Below the pieces are notes generated by a model, which ran no database searches, had not been told where the DNA came from, and saw only the letters and a program-made list of their open reading frames with translations. 19,559 bases of DNA from Clostridia bacterium (GTDB lineage Bacteria; Bacillota; Clostridia; Oscillospirales; CAG-272). The stretch lies in the NCBI GenBank assembly GCA_017461825.1, contig JAFTXB010000199.1, positions 1-19,559 of the forward strand. Reading direction: 5' to 3'. Shown one piece after another: positions 7,131 through 15,115 of this stretch (within the stretch, counting starts at the first letter, position 1; each line of letters begins with the position of its first letter). The translations under genes were made by a program, and so were the position numbers.

Positions 7131-8426
7131 ATGAAAAACAAAGATCTTTTTGTAAAAGTACTTGCCTTTATTGTAGTACTTTTGATTTGTCTGCCTATGG
7201 CAGTTGCCTGTGACAGTGGTACCGAGAAGGAGCCTGTTGATTCCACAGAGCAAAATGATGAAACAACTGCCCCTCCCGAGGAAACCACTGCGGGTGAGGA
7301 AGAAACTACAGAAGAGGATGTTTCAAATAAGGTTCCGCTTCGCGTGATGTCCTTTAACGTGCAGGGAACGGTTTATGATAACGCGCGCTATGCGGCTGTG
7401 AAGTATAATATTTTGTCCTATGCGCCGGATCTTTTGGGTTTGCAGGAGGACACCCCCGACACATGGGGGAAGACATCCAATTTTAAACTGGAGGGCTATA
7501 CGGAATACAGCCGTCACGAAACGGTATCGGGGGTTTCATCCGAGCGTGTGGCAATTTATGTAAAGGATGGCATCAAGGTAAAGGAAAGCGGGGGCTTTGT
7601 GCTTGCCGATGCGGGAAAGAACCGTGCCCTGACCTATCATGATGTGAAAAAGGGTGGAGCGTTTGAACTTTCATCCGAACTGTATGCGCAGCTTTTGGCA
7701 CTGTCCTCCTTTCAGGGCGCAGTTGAGCAGCTTGCAGTTGAGGATGCGCTGAATAACGGAAAGGTTTATTACGGCAGCGGAAAAACCACGAGCGTGCTTG
7801 CTGGCAGACGCGCGACCTATGTTGTAGCCGAAAAGGAAGGACAAACCTTTATTTACGTTAACACGCATTTGCAAAACCGCAGTCAGACCAACAAGTATGC
7901 CGATTCGGCAGCAAATATTTCCTCCAACAATCGCTATGAGCTGGTGCAAACCCTTCGAAACGCCGAACGCATAAAGAGTATGCAATATGTGCAGCAAAAA
8001 ATTGAAGCGCTCAAAAAAGCTTACCCCGATGCAGAGGTAATCATCACGGGTGATTTTAACGACACAAAAACAGGTGTTTTGCGTGATTTTTGCAACCGCG
8101 ATGCGGACGGTGTTTGGGATTACGTTACCGATCTGGGCTATCAAGATTCGGCGCTTATAGCAAAGACCAACGGTGGCAATCTGACAGCCACATGGAATGG
8201 AAAATTTTCCAACACGTCCACCGGACAGAGCAAAGAGGTTACCGACAAGTCTCCCATCGGCGGCACGACCGGTAAGGACGGACGTATCGACTTTTGCTTT
8301 GTTTCCGAGGGGATCGGTGTTTCACATTATCAAACGGGTATCCATTACGACAAGGCGGGTGAAAACGGAAGAGAATACTATCTTTCCGACCATCTGTCAC
8401 TCATTGTGGATATTCAGCTCGGATGA
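7131..8426 (+). CDS. Surface lipoprotein of the EEP hydrolase superfamily (EEP3)
   Basis: A 431-residue close paralogue of the preceding lipoprotein, with the same MKNK start, the same lipobox (AVAC, Cys27), a near-copy of the Thr/Glu-rich linker (ETTAGEEETTEED) and the same EEP motifs: MSFNVQG, LLGLQED, VNTHLQNRS, ITGDFNDTK, RIDFCFVSE and LSDH. ATG 7131 is chosen because AAAGGAGA (7116-7123) precedes it by seven bases and the signal peptide begins there. A longer frame from ATG 7038 would run through the -10 box. The gene, its leader and its promoter together look like a tandem duplicate of the EEP2 unit. The next gene follows without a terminator, so the two are probably cotranscribed. The two copies differ in charge within the insertion region, which could reflect different substrates; this is inference. 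Confidence 0.92.
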   Translation: MKNKDLFVKVLAFIVVLLICLPMAVACDSGTEKEPVDSTEQNDETTAPPEETTAGEEETTEEDVSNKVPLRVMSFNVQGTVYDNARYAAVKYNILSYAPDLLGLQEDTPDTWGKTSNFKLEGYTEYSRHETVSGVSSERVAIYVKDGIKVKESGGFVLADAGKNRALTYHDVKKGGAFELSSELYAQLLALSSFQGAVEQLAVEDALNNGKVYYGSGKTTSVLAGRRATYVVAEKEGQTFIYVNTHLQNRSQTNKYADSAANISSNNRYELVQTLRNAERIKSMQYVQQKIEALKKAYPDAEVIITGDFNDTKTGVLRDFCNRDADGVWDYVTDLGYQDSALIAKTNGGNLTATWNGKFSNTSTGQSKEVTDKSPIGGTTGKDGRIDFCFVSEGIGVSHYQTGIHYDKAGENGREYYLSDHLSLIVDIQLG

Positions 8427-8441
8427 AAGGATTTTTGATTT

Positions 8442-9428
8442 ATGACTGTATTGAAAAGCAACGCTTTAAGAGTAATGTCTTTTAATGTTCAGCTTGACGT
8501 ATCGGTTCCCCAGCGGATCGATGCGGTTCGCGCTGAGATCGAACAGTATGAGCCCGATCTTCTCGGCTTGCAGGAGGATTCGGGGGATTGGAACAATGCG
8601 TTTTCTCTGAACGGCTACGTGCCGTACGTTGATCCCGCCCTCAAGGGCAGGACCGAGTGCGACGGCATCTACGTCAAAAAAGGCTTGCAAGTGTTGGAAT
8701 ACGGCTTTAAAAAGCTTGCCGACGGCAAGGAGCAAAAGGTTGCGCTGACCTATGAGGATGTCACTGCCGAGGGCAGCCGCTATCGGTTGAGTGCGGAAGA
8801 GCTGGCGGCTCTTGAGATCACGTCCGAAAAGGATCTGTACGAGCGAAAGTCCTGTACGGGATACAAGGGAAAGGTTTTGAATGTTGCATGCACCTGCGGA
8901 CATCGCATGACCTACGTGCTTTTAAAGGTCGGAGTCTATCATGTTCTTTATGTTAACCTGCATCTCCAGCACCGTTCGCAAAACGCCGATTATGGCGCTC
9001 GCTATGACGCGATGATGAAGATCCGCAATTTTGCACGTATGAAGGAATTTGATATGGCGGAACGTGAGATCGATCGGATTTTGAAAAATTATCCCTGCAC
9101 AAAGGTGATCATTACGGGTGATTTTAACGATCTGGTGGGCAGTCCAATCTATCAGTACGCCTGTGAGCGGTACAACGATTCGAGAATGATCGCCGGGCAG
9201 ATAGAGGGAACCGATAATACCTGGAACGATCTGTTCAGCAACAGCGATCAAGCAAAGGCGGTCGATCCCTCGCTCACTCCAAAAAGTATGTCGCGCCTTG
9301 ATTTTTGTTTTGTCAGTGACGGTATATTCCCCGAGTTTTATCAAACGGGAAGTCCGTATGCTAAGGTTGGCGATCGTTTGTATTACACATCCGATCACCT
9401 TGCCGTGATCGTTGATCTGCGGCTTTAA
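8442..9428 (+). CDS. EEP-superfamily hydrolase without signal peptide (EEP4), probably cytosolic
   Basis: A 328-residue paralogue that begins almost directly with the catalytic core: ALRVMSFNVQ (Asn15), LLGLQED (Glu45), then VNLHLQHRS, ITGDFND, RLDFCFVSD and SDHLAVIVDL. There is no signal peptide, lipobox or linker, so it should stay in the cytosol. The insertion region differs from the lipoproteins and contains a CTCGHRMTY segment with two Cys and a His. The ribosome binding site AAAGGA (8426-8431) begins on the last base of the upstream stop codon, and ATG follows ten bases later, so translation is likely coupled to EEP3. The stop TAA (9426-9428) lies within the terminal repeat of a MITE-like element, so the original 3' end may have been different. 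Confidence 0.92.
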   Translation: MTVLKSNALRVMSFNVQLDVSVPQRIDAVRAEIEQYEPDLLGLQEDSGDWNNAFSLNGYVPYVDPALKGRTECDGIYVKKGLQVLEYGFKKLADGKEQKVALTYEDVTAEGSRYRLSAEELAALEITSEKDLYERKSCTGYKGKVLNVACTCGHRMTYVLLKVGVYHVLYVNLHLQHRSQNADYGARYDAMMKIRNFARMKEFDMAEREIDRILKNYPCTKVIITGDFNDLVGSPIYQYACERYNDSRMIAGQIEGTDNTWNDLFSNSDQAKAVDPSLTPKSMSRLDFCFVSDGIFPEFYQTGSPYAKVGDRLYYTSDHLAVIVDLRL

Positions 9429-9606
9429 GGCAACACCGCACAATTCGCGGCTAATGCCTTGATTACGCAACTACTTGCATCTTTTCCGTCACACTGCACA
9501 AATTTCATTGGCAATAGATCCACTATTGCCTGCTTCAATTTGGTTTGTTTGACGAAAAATCTGACGGCGCATTTGCGCAATCAGAATTGTACGGTGTTGC
9601 CTTAAA
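9424..9606. mobile_element. MITE-like element with 23-bp terminal inverted repeats
   Basis: A 183-bp noncoding element. The left end reads TTTAAGGCAACACCGC and continues to 9446. The right end (9584-9606) is its reverse complement with one mismatch in 23 and finishes GGTGTTGCCTTAAA. An inner hairpin, GGCAATAG with CTATTGCC (9510-9530), lies inside. There is no transposase, so any movement would need one in trans. TTAA occurs at each edge (9425-9428 and 9602-9605) and could be the target duplication or part of the repeats. It separates EEP4 from its terminator. Confidence 0.8.
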
Positions 9607-9614
9607 TTCAATTC

Positions 9615-9657
9615 AAAAGCTCCTATGACAGAACGCGTCTGCCATAGGAGCTTTTTT
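9615..9657. terminator. Bidirectional terminator between EEP4 and the glycan operon
   Basis: AAAAGCTCCTATGACAGA and TCTGCCATAGGAGCTTTTTT form a long stem with one mismatch around ACGCG. A and T tracts flank both sides, so it can stop the rightward EEP transcript and the leftward polysaccharide operon. Confidence 0.9.
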
Positions 9658-9684
9658 GAATGCTTCTCTTGAAGGCTCAAAAGG

Positions 9685-11949
9685 TCAGTCTTGTATTGAA
9701 AAATCCTCGTGTTCAAGGGTGAGGTTGGGATTGTAATAGGGGTCACCGTCCGCGAGAAAATCGCCCCATTTCAACCAGAAGCGATTGATCTCGGAATTGA
9801 AGCGTTGTTTCTTTTCCTCGGTGTCCTCGTATCCGCGGGATTTGGACTCGTAATGATATGCTTCGGCATGCGGTGTCCAAACGATGAGATAGCCCGCGCG
9901 GCGAATCTTCATGCACAGGTCAACATCGTTAAAGGCAACTTCAAAGCTCTCGTCAAGCCCACCGACCTCGTGGTAGACCGAAGCCTTGATGAGCATACAG
10001 GCGGCTGTTACGGCAGAAACGTTTTGCGCGTAGCAAAGTCTGCCCATATAGCCGAGCTCGGTGCGAGCAAAGTGCTTGAAGGCATGTCCGGCAATGCCGC
10101 CGATGCCAATGATCACGCCCGCGTGCTGGACGGTGTCATCGGGGTAATAGAGCATAGCTCCGGCAGCCCCAACGTCATCTCTTTGCACATACATCAGCAT
10201 TTCCTCGATCCAGTTGGGGGTAAGGATCTCAATGTCGTTGTTGAGCAGGAGATAGTATTCGCCCGATGCCTGCTCGATGGCGTAATTGTTCAGCTTTGAA
10301 TAATTGAACGGAATGTCAAGCGAGCAGATCTTGATACGCGCGTCTTTTTTGAGCTCCTCATAGTAGTCAAACAGCTCTGTTTCGTCCGAACCGTTGTCCA
10401 CGATCACGATCTCAAAATTGGGGTAGGTGGTTTTTTCAAGGATCGAGGTGATACAAAGACGCAGATCCTTTAAGTGGTTTTTATTTGGGATAATGATACT
10501 GACCGTGCCGTCGGTTTGCAGGTCATAGTGGATGCGATAGATGGATGCCAATGCGCGCGAGCTTTCCACCGTTCCGCTGTCTCCCGCGCGCTTCATTGCG
10601 GCGAGTACGGCTTTTTTACCGGCTTCTGCGGCGTAGGATTTTGCACCCGTGTCCATTGCGACCGATTGGCTGTGCGCGCGCCAGTAATAAAGTACTTTTG
10701 GAATATGGACCACGTTTTGTGCGTATTCGGTCAATCGCATGATCAGGTCGTGATCCTGACTGCCGTCAAATTCCGAACGGAAGCGTCCGACCTTGTCCAA
10801 AAGGGTACGGTCAAACACCGACAGATGGCAGATATAGTTGATGCTGCGCAGAGAGTCGGGCGCGAAATCGGTTTTGTAGTTGACGCTGACGATCTTTTTG
10901 ATATCGGGACTTTGGAAGGTTGCCTCATCGGTATAAACGAAGTCGGCGCCCTTGTTGCAGATCGCACCCATGACCTCAAAAAGCGCCGCGGGATGCAGAA
11001 TGTCATCGTGATCGAACAGAGCAATGTAATCACCCGTTGCGATTTCGATGCACGCGTTTGTATTTTCCGAAATTCCGAGGTTCTTTTTCAAACGCTTATA
11101 TTTGATGCGAGGCTCATTTTGTGCGAGCTCCATAACAGCCGTCTCAACGTCACCGTGTTCGGCATCACTGCCGTCCGCGAGACACAGTTCCCAGTTTTGG
11201 TAGGTTTGTGCGGTGACCGAATCGATCATTTCCTTGAGGAAGGTAATGGGGGTGTTGTAAAGCGGCACCAGAATGCTGATTTTGATATTGCGCGAAAACG
11301 CGGCTTTCTTTTGCGCCTCCAATTCCTCGGGAGAGTAGAGCTTGCGCAAAACGATATTTTCCATCTCCTTGGTTTGGCGGAGCTTGCGGAGAGTGGCTCT
11401 CAGACCGTGGCGTTTCCAATAACGAAACCCTTTTCCCACCTTGCGGAGTACGCGGCTCTTTTTCATTACACGCTTCATCAAATCGGAAAGCGCACGGAAG
11501 GGTTTGGTCGCCTTCCAAAAGAACGAATTGGAAATGACCTGATACCCCATTGCTTGGTCTTGCAGGGAACGGATGTCGAGCTCCTGACGCAGGAGGCGTG
11601 CTGACAGCTTTTTCGGCGAAGCATCAACCGGGGTATGAAAATAATAGGGGAGCTTTGCACGGTCGGCAAAGCGGATGGCGGTGCTGATCACCTCTCTGTA
11701 TTCTGTGGAAAGGGCTTCTTGCGGCTCCTCGGGAAAATAGGGGAGCTCGATCTGTATAGCATGATAAGGATTCTTTTCGTGGGCATGCTCCAGCTCGTCT
11801 ATTGATCGGACGAGACCCGCACGCGTTTGATTGGGAACTGAAATGGCGTAAACATCGATTTGAGTGGGCTCATCGGTTATATGAGGCATGTGGTTACGCG
11901 GTGACCCTTTCGGTGCGGTATATCCGATCTGTGCGATGCGGAATGACAT
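9685..11949 (-). CDS. Large glycosyltransferase with two GT2 (GT-A) domains
   Basis: A 754-residue cytoplasmic enzyme expected to add sugars to a growing surface polysaccharide. An N-terminal region (1 to about 200) is unassigned and has a basic stretch at about 150-195. The first GT-A domain begins at KISILVPLYNTP (about 223) and has DHDD (about 313-316) as its metal/nucleotide-sugar motif. The second begins at VSIIIPNKNH (about 483) and has NNDIE (about 570-574) in the matching place. No membrane helices are obvious. Two active sites suggest a bifunctional or alternating polymerising transferase. AAGGA lies eight bases before ATG 11949. It is the last gene of the operon, 24 bases after the ABC ATPase. 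Rhamnan-type glycan synthesis is inferred from the RmlD gene upstream. Confidence 0.9.
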   Translation of the reverse strand: MSFRIAQIGYTAPKGSPRNHMPHITDEPTQIDVYAISVPNQTRAGLVRSIDELEHAHEKNPYHAIQIELPYFPEEPQEALSTEYREVISTAIRFADRAKLPYYFHTPVDASPKKLSARLLRQELDIRSLQDQAMGYQVISNSFFWKATKPFRALSDLMKRVMKKSRVLRKVGKGFRYWKRHGLRATLRKLRQTKEMENIVLRKLYSPEELEAQKKAAFSRNIKISILVPLYNTPITFLKEMIDSVTAQTYQNWELCLADGSDAEHGDVETAVMELAQNEPRIKYKRLKKNLGISENTNACIEIATGDYIALFDHDDILHPAALFEVMGAICNKGADFVYTDEATFQSPDIKKIVSVNYKTDFAPDSLRSINYICHLSVFDRTLLDKVGRFRSEFDGSQDHDLIMRLTEYAQNVVHIPKVLYYWRAHSQSVAMDTGAKSYAAEAGKKAVLAAMKRAGDSGTVESSRALASIYRIHYDLQTDGTVSIIIPNKNHLKDLRLCITSILEKTTYPNFEIVIVDNGSDETELFDYYEELKKDARIKICSLDIPFNYSKLNNYAIEQASGEYYLLLNNDIEILTPNWIEEMLMYVQRDDVGAAGAMLYYPDDTVQHAGVIIGIGGIAGHAFKHFARTELGYMGRLCYAQNVSAVTAACMLIKASVYHEVGGLDESFEVAFNDVDLCMKIRRAGYLIVWTPHAEAYHYESKSRGYEDTEEKKQRFNSEINRFWLKWGDFLADGDPYYNPNLTLEHEDFSIQD

Positions 11950-11973
11950 AAGTGCAGTCCTTTCTGTATTTGA

Positions 11974-12702
11974 TCAGTGTTGGGTGGATTGAATGTATCG
12001 GTCGCAGATCTCCGCTGTGTCTCCCTGCTCCACGACCTTACCGTGATCGAGCCAGATCACGCGGTCGCAGAGGCGGCGGATCTGATCGATGCTGTGGGAA
12101 ACCAGCAAAACGGTGGTGCCGTGGCTCATCATTTCCATCATGCGTGTGTAGCTCTTTTCCTGAAACGCCGCGTCACCGACCGCTAAGATCTCATCGACGA
12201 TCAGAATATCGGGATTGACCATTGAAGCGATCGAAAAAGCGAGGCGCATGATCATGCCCGACGAGTAGTTTCGAACGGGGATGTCTATAAATTCTTCCAG
12301 CTCGGAAAAAGCAACGATCTCGTCGTATTTGGAGATCAGGAATTTTTCGGAATAGCCGAGGATCGAGCCATTGAGAAAAATGTTTTCGCGGCCCGTGAGG
12401 TCAAAGTCAAATCCACTTCCAAGCTCCAGCATGGGAACCACGTTGCCGCCGAGCTCCACGCTCCCCTTTGTGGGGCGGAGAATCCCGGAAATGACCTTGA
12501 GAAGGGTACTTTTTCCCGCACCGTTATTACCGATAATGCCGACGACCTCACCCTTTTTGATATGAAAGCTGACGTCATCCAACGCAAGAAATTCATCATA
12601 CTGTAATTTTCTCTTAACCAGCGCTACAAGATATTCCTTGATGCTTTTGATCTTATCTCGGGACATCCGATAGCAGACCGTGATAGTATCGGCTTTGATC
12701 AT
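11974..12702 (-). CDS. ABC transporter ATPase for polysaccharide export (Wzt/TagH type)
   Basis: A 242-residue ATPase subunit powering glycan export. Visible motifs are Walker A GNNGAGKST (58-66), signature YSSGMIMR (about 146-153), Walker B ILIVDE (166-171) and the switch His in SHS (203). The sequence around ENIFLNGSILG and the early YR...K region are typical of the O-antigen/teichoic-acid exporter branch. It ends soon after the nucleotide-binding domain, without the C-terminal carbohydrate-binding extension that some Wzt proteins carry. The permease gene immediately upstream (24-base gap) is its partner. The best ribosome binding site candidate, AAAGGA, is about 14 bases before ATG 12702, which is rather far, but no better in-frame start is seen. 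Confidence 0.93.
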   Translation of the reverse strand: MIKADTITVCYRMSRDKIKSIKEYLVALVKRKLQYDEFLALDDVSFHIKKGEVVGIIGNNGAGKSTLLKVISGILRPTKGSVELGGNVVPMLELGSGFDFDLTGRENIFLNGSILGYSEKFLISKYDEIVAFSELEEFIDIPVRNYSSGMIMRLAFSIASMVNPDILIVDEILAVGDAAFQEKSYTRMMEMMSHGTTVLLVSHSIDQIRRLCDRVIWLDHGKVVEQGDTAEICDRYIQSTQH

Positions 12703-12726
12703 AATGAAATGTAAAATCCTTTCAAA

Positions 12727-14196
12727 TCAGATGTTCAGGATGAATTTATCCTGATTCTTTCGGAAAACCGTGATTCCGATCAAGAACGGGATAAAGCAGA
12801 TGAGAAAACAGAGCAAATACGCTTTAGGCTCGGGGGAAACGCCGTCCATGAGGATCATACGAACAAAACGGATCACATGGTAGAGCGGATTGAGCTTATA
12901 AAATGTTAAAAAGCGCTCGGGAATAATTGTTTCGGGATAGAATATCGGAGTGAGATAGTTCAAAAGCATGGAACAGATGCCCCACAGGAATTGCGTGTCA
13001 CGGAAGAACACCATCATGGTAGCAAGGATCAGTCCAACACCGTAGCTGAGCATAAAGAGCATCAAAAGCCCAAACGGCAACAGCAGTGCCGAGGGGCGCA
13101 GCGGTGTTTTTGTGATCAGCATCATGATCAAAAGCGGGATCAGCGACAAAAGGAGATTGATGCCCGAGGAGAGTGTGCGCGAGAAGGGATAGATATATTT
13201 TGGCACGTAGACCTTATTGATCAGCGTGGCGTTTCCTACAATGCTTGACAGACACATATTGGTTGCTTCGTTAAAAAAGTTGAAGCAGATGATACCGCAA
13301 AGCAGATAAACTATGAAGTTGGGAATGGTGGATTTGAAAATGGTGGAGAACACCACATACTGTATACTCATGGTGAGAAGCGGGTTGAGAAAGCTCCAGA
13401 ACATTCCGAGCACGCTTCTTTTGTATTTGGTCTTAAAATCGCGCGAAACGAGTTGGCGAATGAGGAAGTTGTATTTGTAAAGCGACTGTACGAGGAAGAG
13501 CGCGGCGTTCTTTTTGTTGTTTTTGTAGCAGTAGAGCACGCGCAAAAGATAGAGCGCCAAAAGGAGCATGGCGGCAGCATAAATCAGCCAGTAGTATTGC
13601 CCAAACCAGTGATAGTTGATTCCGCCAACCTTCAGGCACAGACTGCAAGGGCGGTCGTCCTCATCCAGCATGCGGACGCCGTTGAGATAGAGTGCCTCGG
13701 TATCCTCGATCTCAACCGGAATTTCCACGCGTCCCGTATTCACGGAGTTGCCGTAGTAAAAGGTGACGGAGTTGCGCTTGGTTCCGTAGAGGCTTGTGAG
13801 GCGCAGACCGAAATAACGGCCCTTGGCATTCTCAATGGCGGGCTCGATCGGGATCACGAATTCGCTGTTGTCCTTCATACTTGAGGTGTTCAGCTCAACC
13901 GTGTATATGATATCACTGTTTTCGTCGATCAACTCGGCACGGATCACATCGGTGTTTGCCCGTCCCATGGTGGCAACGGTTACGGTCAGTGTATTCAGCG
14001 TGTCATATTCACACAGAAACGATTGCTGTAAAACCTCGTTTTGCGTAATTTCTCCCAAGGGAGCCTTTGCCGATACCGTTTCGGTAGAGTCGGCGGTAAA
14101 ATGCAGGCTGTCTCCCGCGATCAGATAAAAGAGAGCACCCAGTGCCAGAAATGCGGCAAACACGATAGCGCATATCCGAGTGGCGATATTCTTCAT
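12727..14196 (-). CDS. ABC-2 polysaccharide export permease with N-terminal extracytoplasmic domain
   Basis: A 489-residue membrane protein. The C-terminal ~250 residues are a Wzm/TagG-type permease, with the hallmark cytoplasmic entry segment RQLVSRDFKTKYKRSVLG (about 247-264), the FWSFLNPLL that follows, and several hydrophobic helices. Unlike the usual ~260-residue permease, it has about 230 extra residues in front: a membrane helix (about 7-27), a beta-rich domain outside the membrane (about 30-200) and a second helix (about 203-222). The extra domain may contact the exported glycan or a periplasm-side partner; I cannot assign it to a named family. The gene lies between rmlD (38-base gap) and the ATPase. 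It should move a rhamnose-containing glycan across the membrane. Confidence 0.9.
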   Translation of the reverse strand: MKNIATRICAIVFAAFLALGALFYLIAGDSLHFTADSTETVSAKAPLGEITQNEVLQQSFLCEYDTLNTLTVTVATMGRANTDVIRAELIDENSDIIYTVELNTSSMKDNSEFVIPIEPAIENAKGRYFGLRLTSLYGTKRNSVTFYYGNSVNTGRVEIPVEIEDTEALYLNGVRMLDEDDRPCSLCLKVGGINYHWFGQYYWLIYAAAMLLLALYLLRVLYCYKNNKKNAALFLVQSLYKYNFLIRQLVSRDFKTKYKRSVLGMFWSFLNPLLTMSIQYVVFSTIFKSTIPNFIVYLLCGIICFNFFNEATNMCLSSIVGNATLINKVYVPKYIYPFSRTLSSGINLLLSLIPLLIMMLITKTPLRPSALLLPFGLLMLFMLSYGVGLILATMMVFFRDTQFLWGICSMLLNYLTPIFYPETIIPERFLTFYKLNPLYHVIRFVRMILMDGVSPEPKAYLLCFLICFIPFLIGITVFRKNQDKFILNI

Positions 14197-14234
14197 AGCG
14201 GTTCCTTTCCAATTGATTCGTTTTGTGAGCGGTG

Positions 14235-15095
14235 TCAGTTGGGGGTTGAGCCGTTAAGCTCGTTGAGGTATCTCGCAAGCGCGTCCTTCCAATGCGGCAG
14301 ACGTGAAAAGCCGTTGGATTCCAGCTTGTCCTTACTCAACCGCGAATTGAGGGGGCGAGCTGCGCGTGTGGGATATTCGGAGGTGGGGATGGGATGGATA
14401 ACGGTGTTCTTGCCTGCAAGACGCATGATCTCTGTGGCAAATTCCGCCCATGAGCAGGTGCCCTCGTTTGTGGCATGGTAAGTGCCGTATTTGTCTGTAA
14501 CGATCATATCGCAGAGCAGACGCGACAGGTCGTAGGTGTAGGTGGGGGAACCGATTTGATCGCATACGACGTTGAGATCGGTTTTTGTCTCGGAGAGACG
14601 GAGCATGGTTTTGATAAAGTTTTTGCCGTTGATACCAAACACCCAAGAGATGCGTACAATAAAATGACGGTTGGAGGCGGCGCGTACAGCGTTTTCGCCC
14701 ATCAGCTTGGTCTTGCCGTATACCGAAAGCGGACCCGTGGGATCATCGGGCTCGTAGAAGCGGTCTCCCGTTCCGGGAAAAACGTAGTCGGTTGAGATAT
14801 ACATCATTTTCGCGCCAACGGCATCAGCCGCCTCAGCGATGTTTTTCGGGCCGTCCGCATTGACGCGGGTGCAAAGCTCGATCTCATCCTCGGCACGGTC
14901 TACCGCGGTGAACGCCGAGCAATGGATCACGGCGGTGGGGCGGTAGCTTTCGATATAAGCCTTGACAGCCTTTGCATCGGTAATGTCAAAATCATCGATG
15001 TCAACACCTCGGTTTTCAATGCCTCGGCCGGAAAGGACACGGCAAATATCGTAGCCCAACTGACCTTTTACACCTGTTACCAATATTTTTATCAT
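14235..15095 (-). CDS. rmlD: dTDP-4-dehydrorhamnose reductase
   Basis: A 286-residue short-chain dehydrogenase/reductase that makes the last step to dTDP-L-rhamnose, reducing dTDP-4-dehydro-L-rhamnose with NAD(P)H. The N-terminal nucleotide-binding turn GVKGQLG (8-14), STDYVFPG, the catalytic YGKTK (Tyr near 128) and RISWVFG are all characteristic of RmlD. ATG 15095 is chosen because AAAGGG precedes it by six bases and the protein then starts MIKILVTG; an upstream ATG at 15119 would overlap the end of the preceding gene. RmlA, B and C are not in this window. Its position inside a glycosyltransferase/ABC export operon points to a rhamnose-containing surface polymer. Confidence 0.94.
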   Translation of the reverse strand: MIKILVTGVKGQLGYDICRVLSGRGIENRGVDIDDFDITDAKAVKAYIESYRPTAVIHCSAFTAVDRAEDEIELCTRVNADGPKNIAEAADAVGAKMMYISTDYVFPGTGDRFYEPDDPTGPLSVYGKTKLMGENAVRAASNRHFIVRISWVFGINGKNFIKTMLRLSETKTDLNVVCDQIGSPTYTYDLSRLLCDMIVTDKYGTYHATNEGTCSWAEFATEIMRLAGKNTVIHPIPTSEYPTRAARPLNSRLSKDKLESNGFSRLPHWKDALARYLNELNGSTPN

Positions 15096-15115
15096 GTTAA
15101 TCCCTTTCATGCCAT

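Noticed and set aside
10474..11604. 376-codon open frame on the plus strand
   Set aside because: It lies wholly antisense within the two-domain glycosyltransferase gene, has no good ribosome binding site and no recognisable domain; it is a shadow of the real gene.
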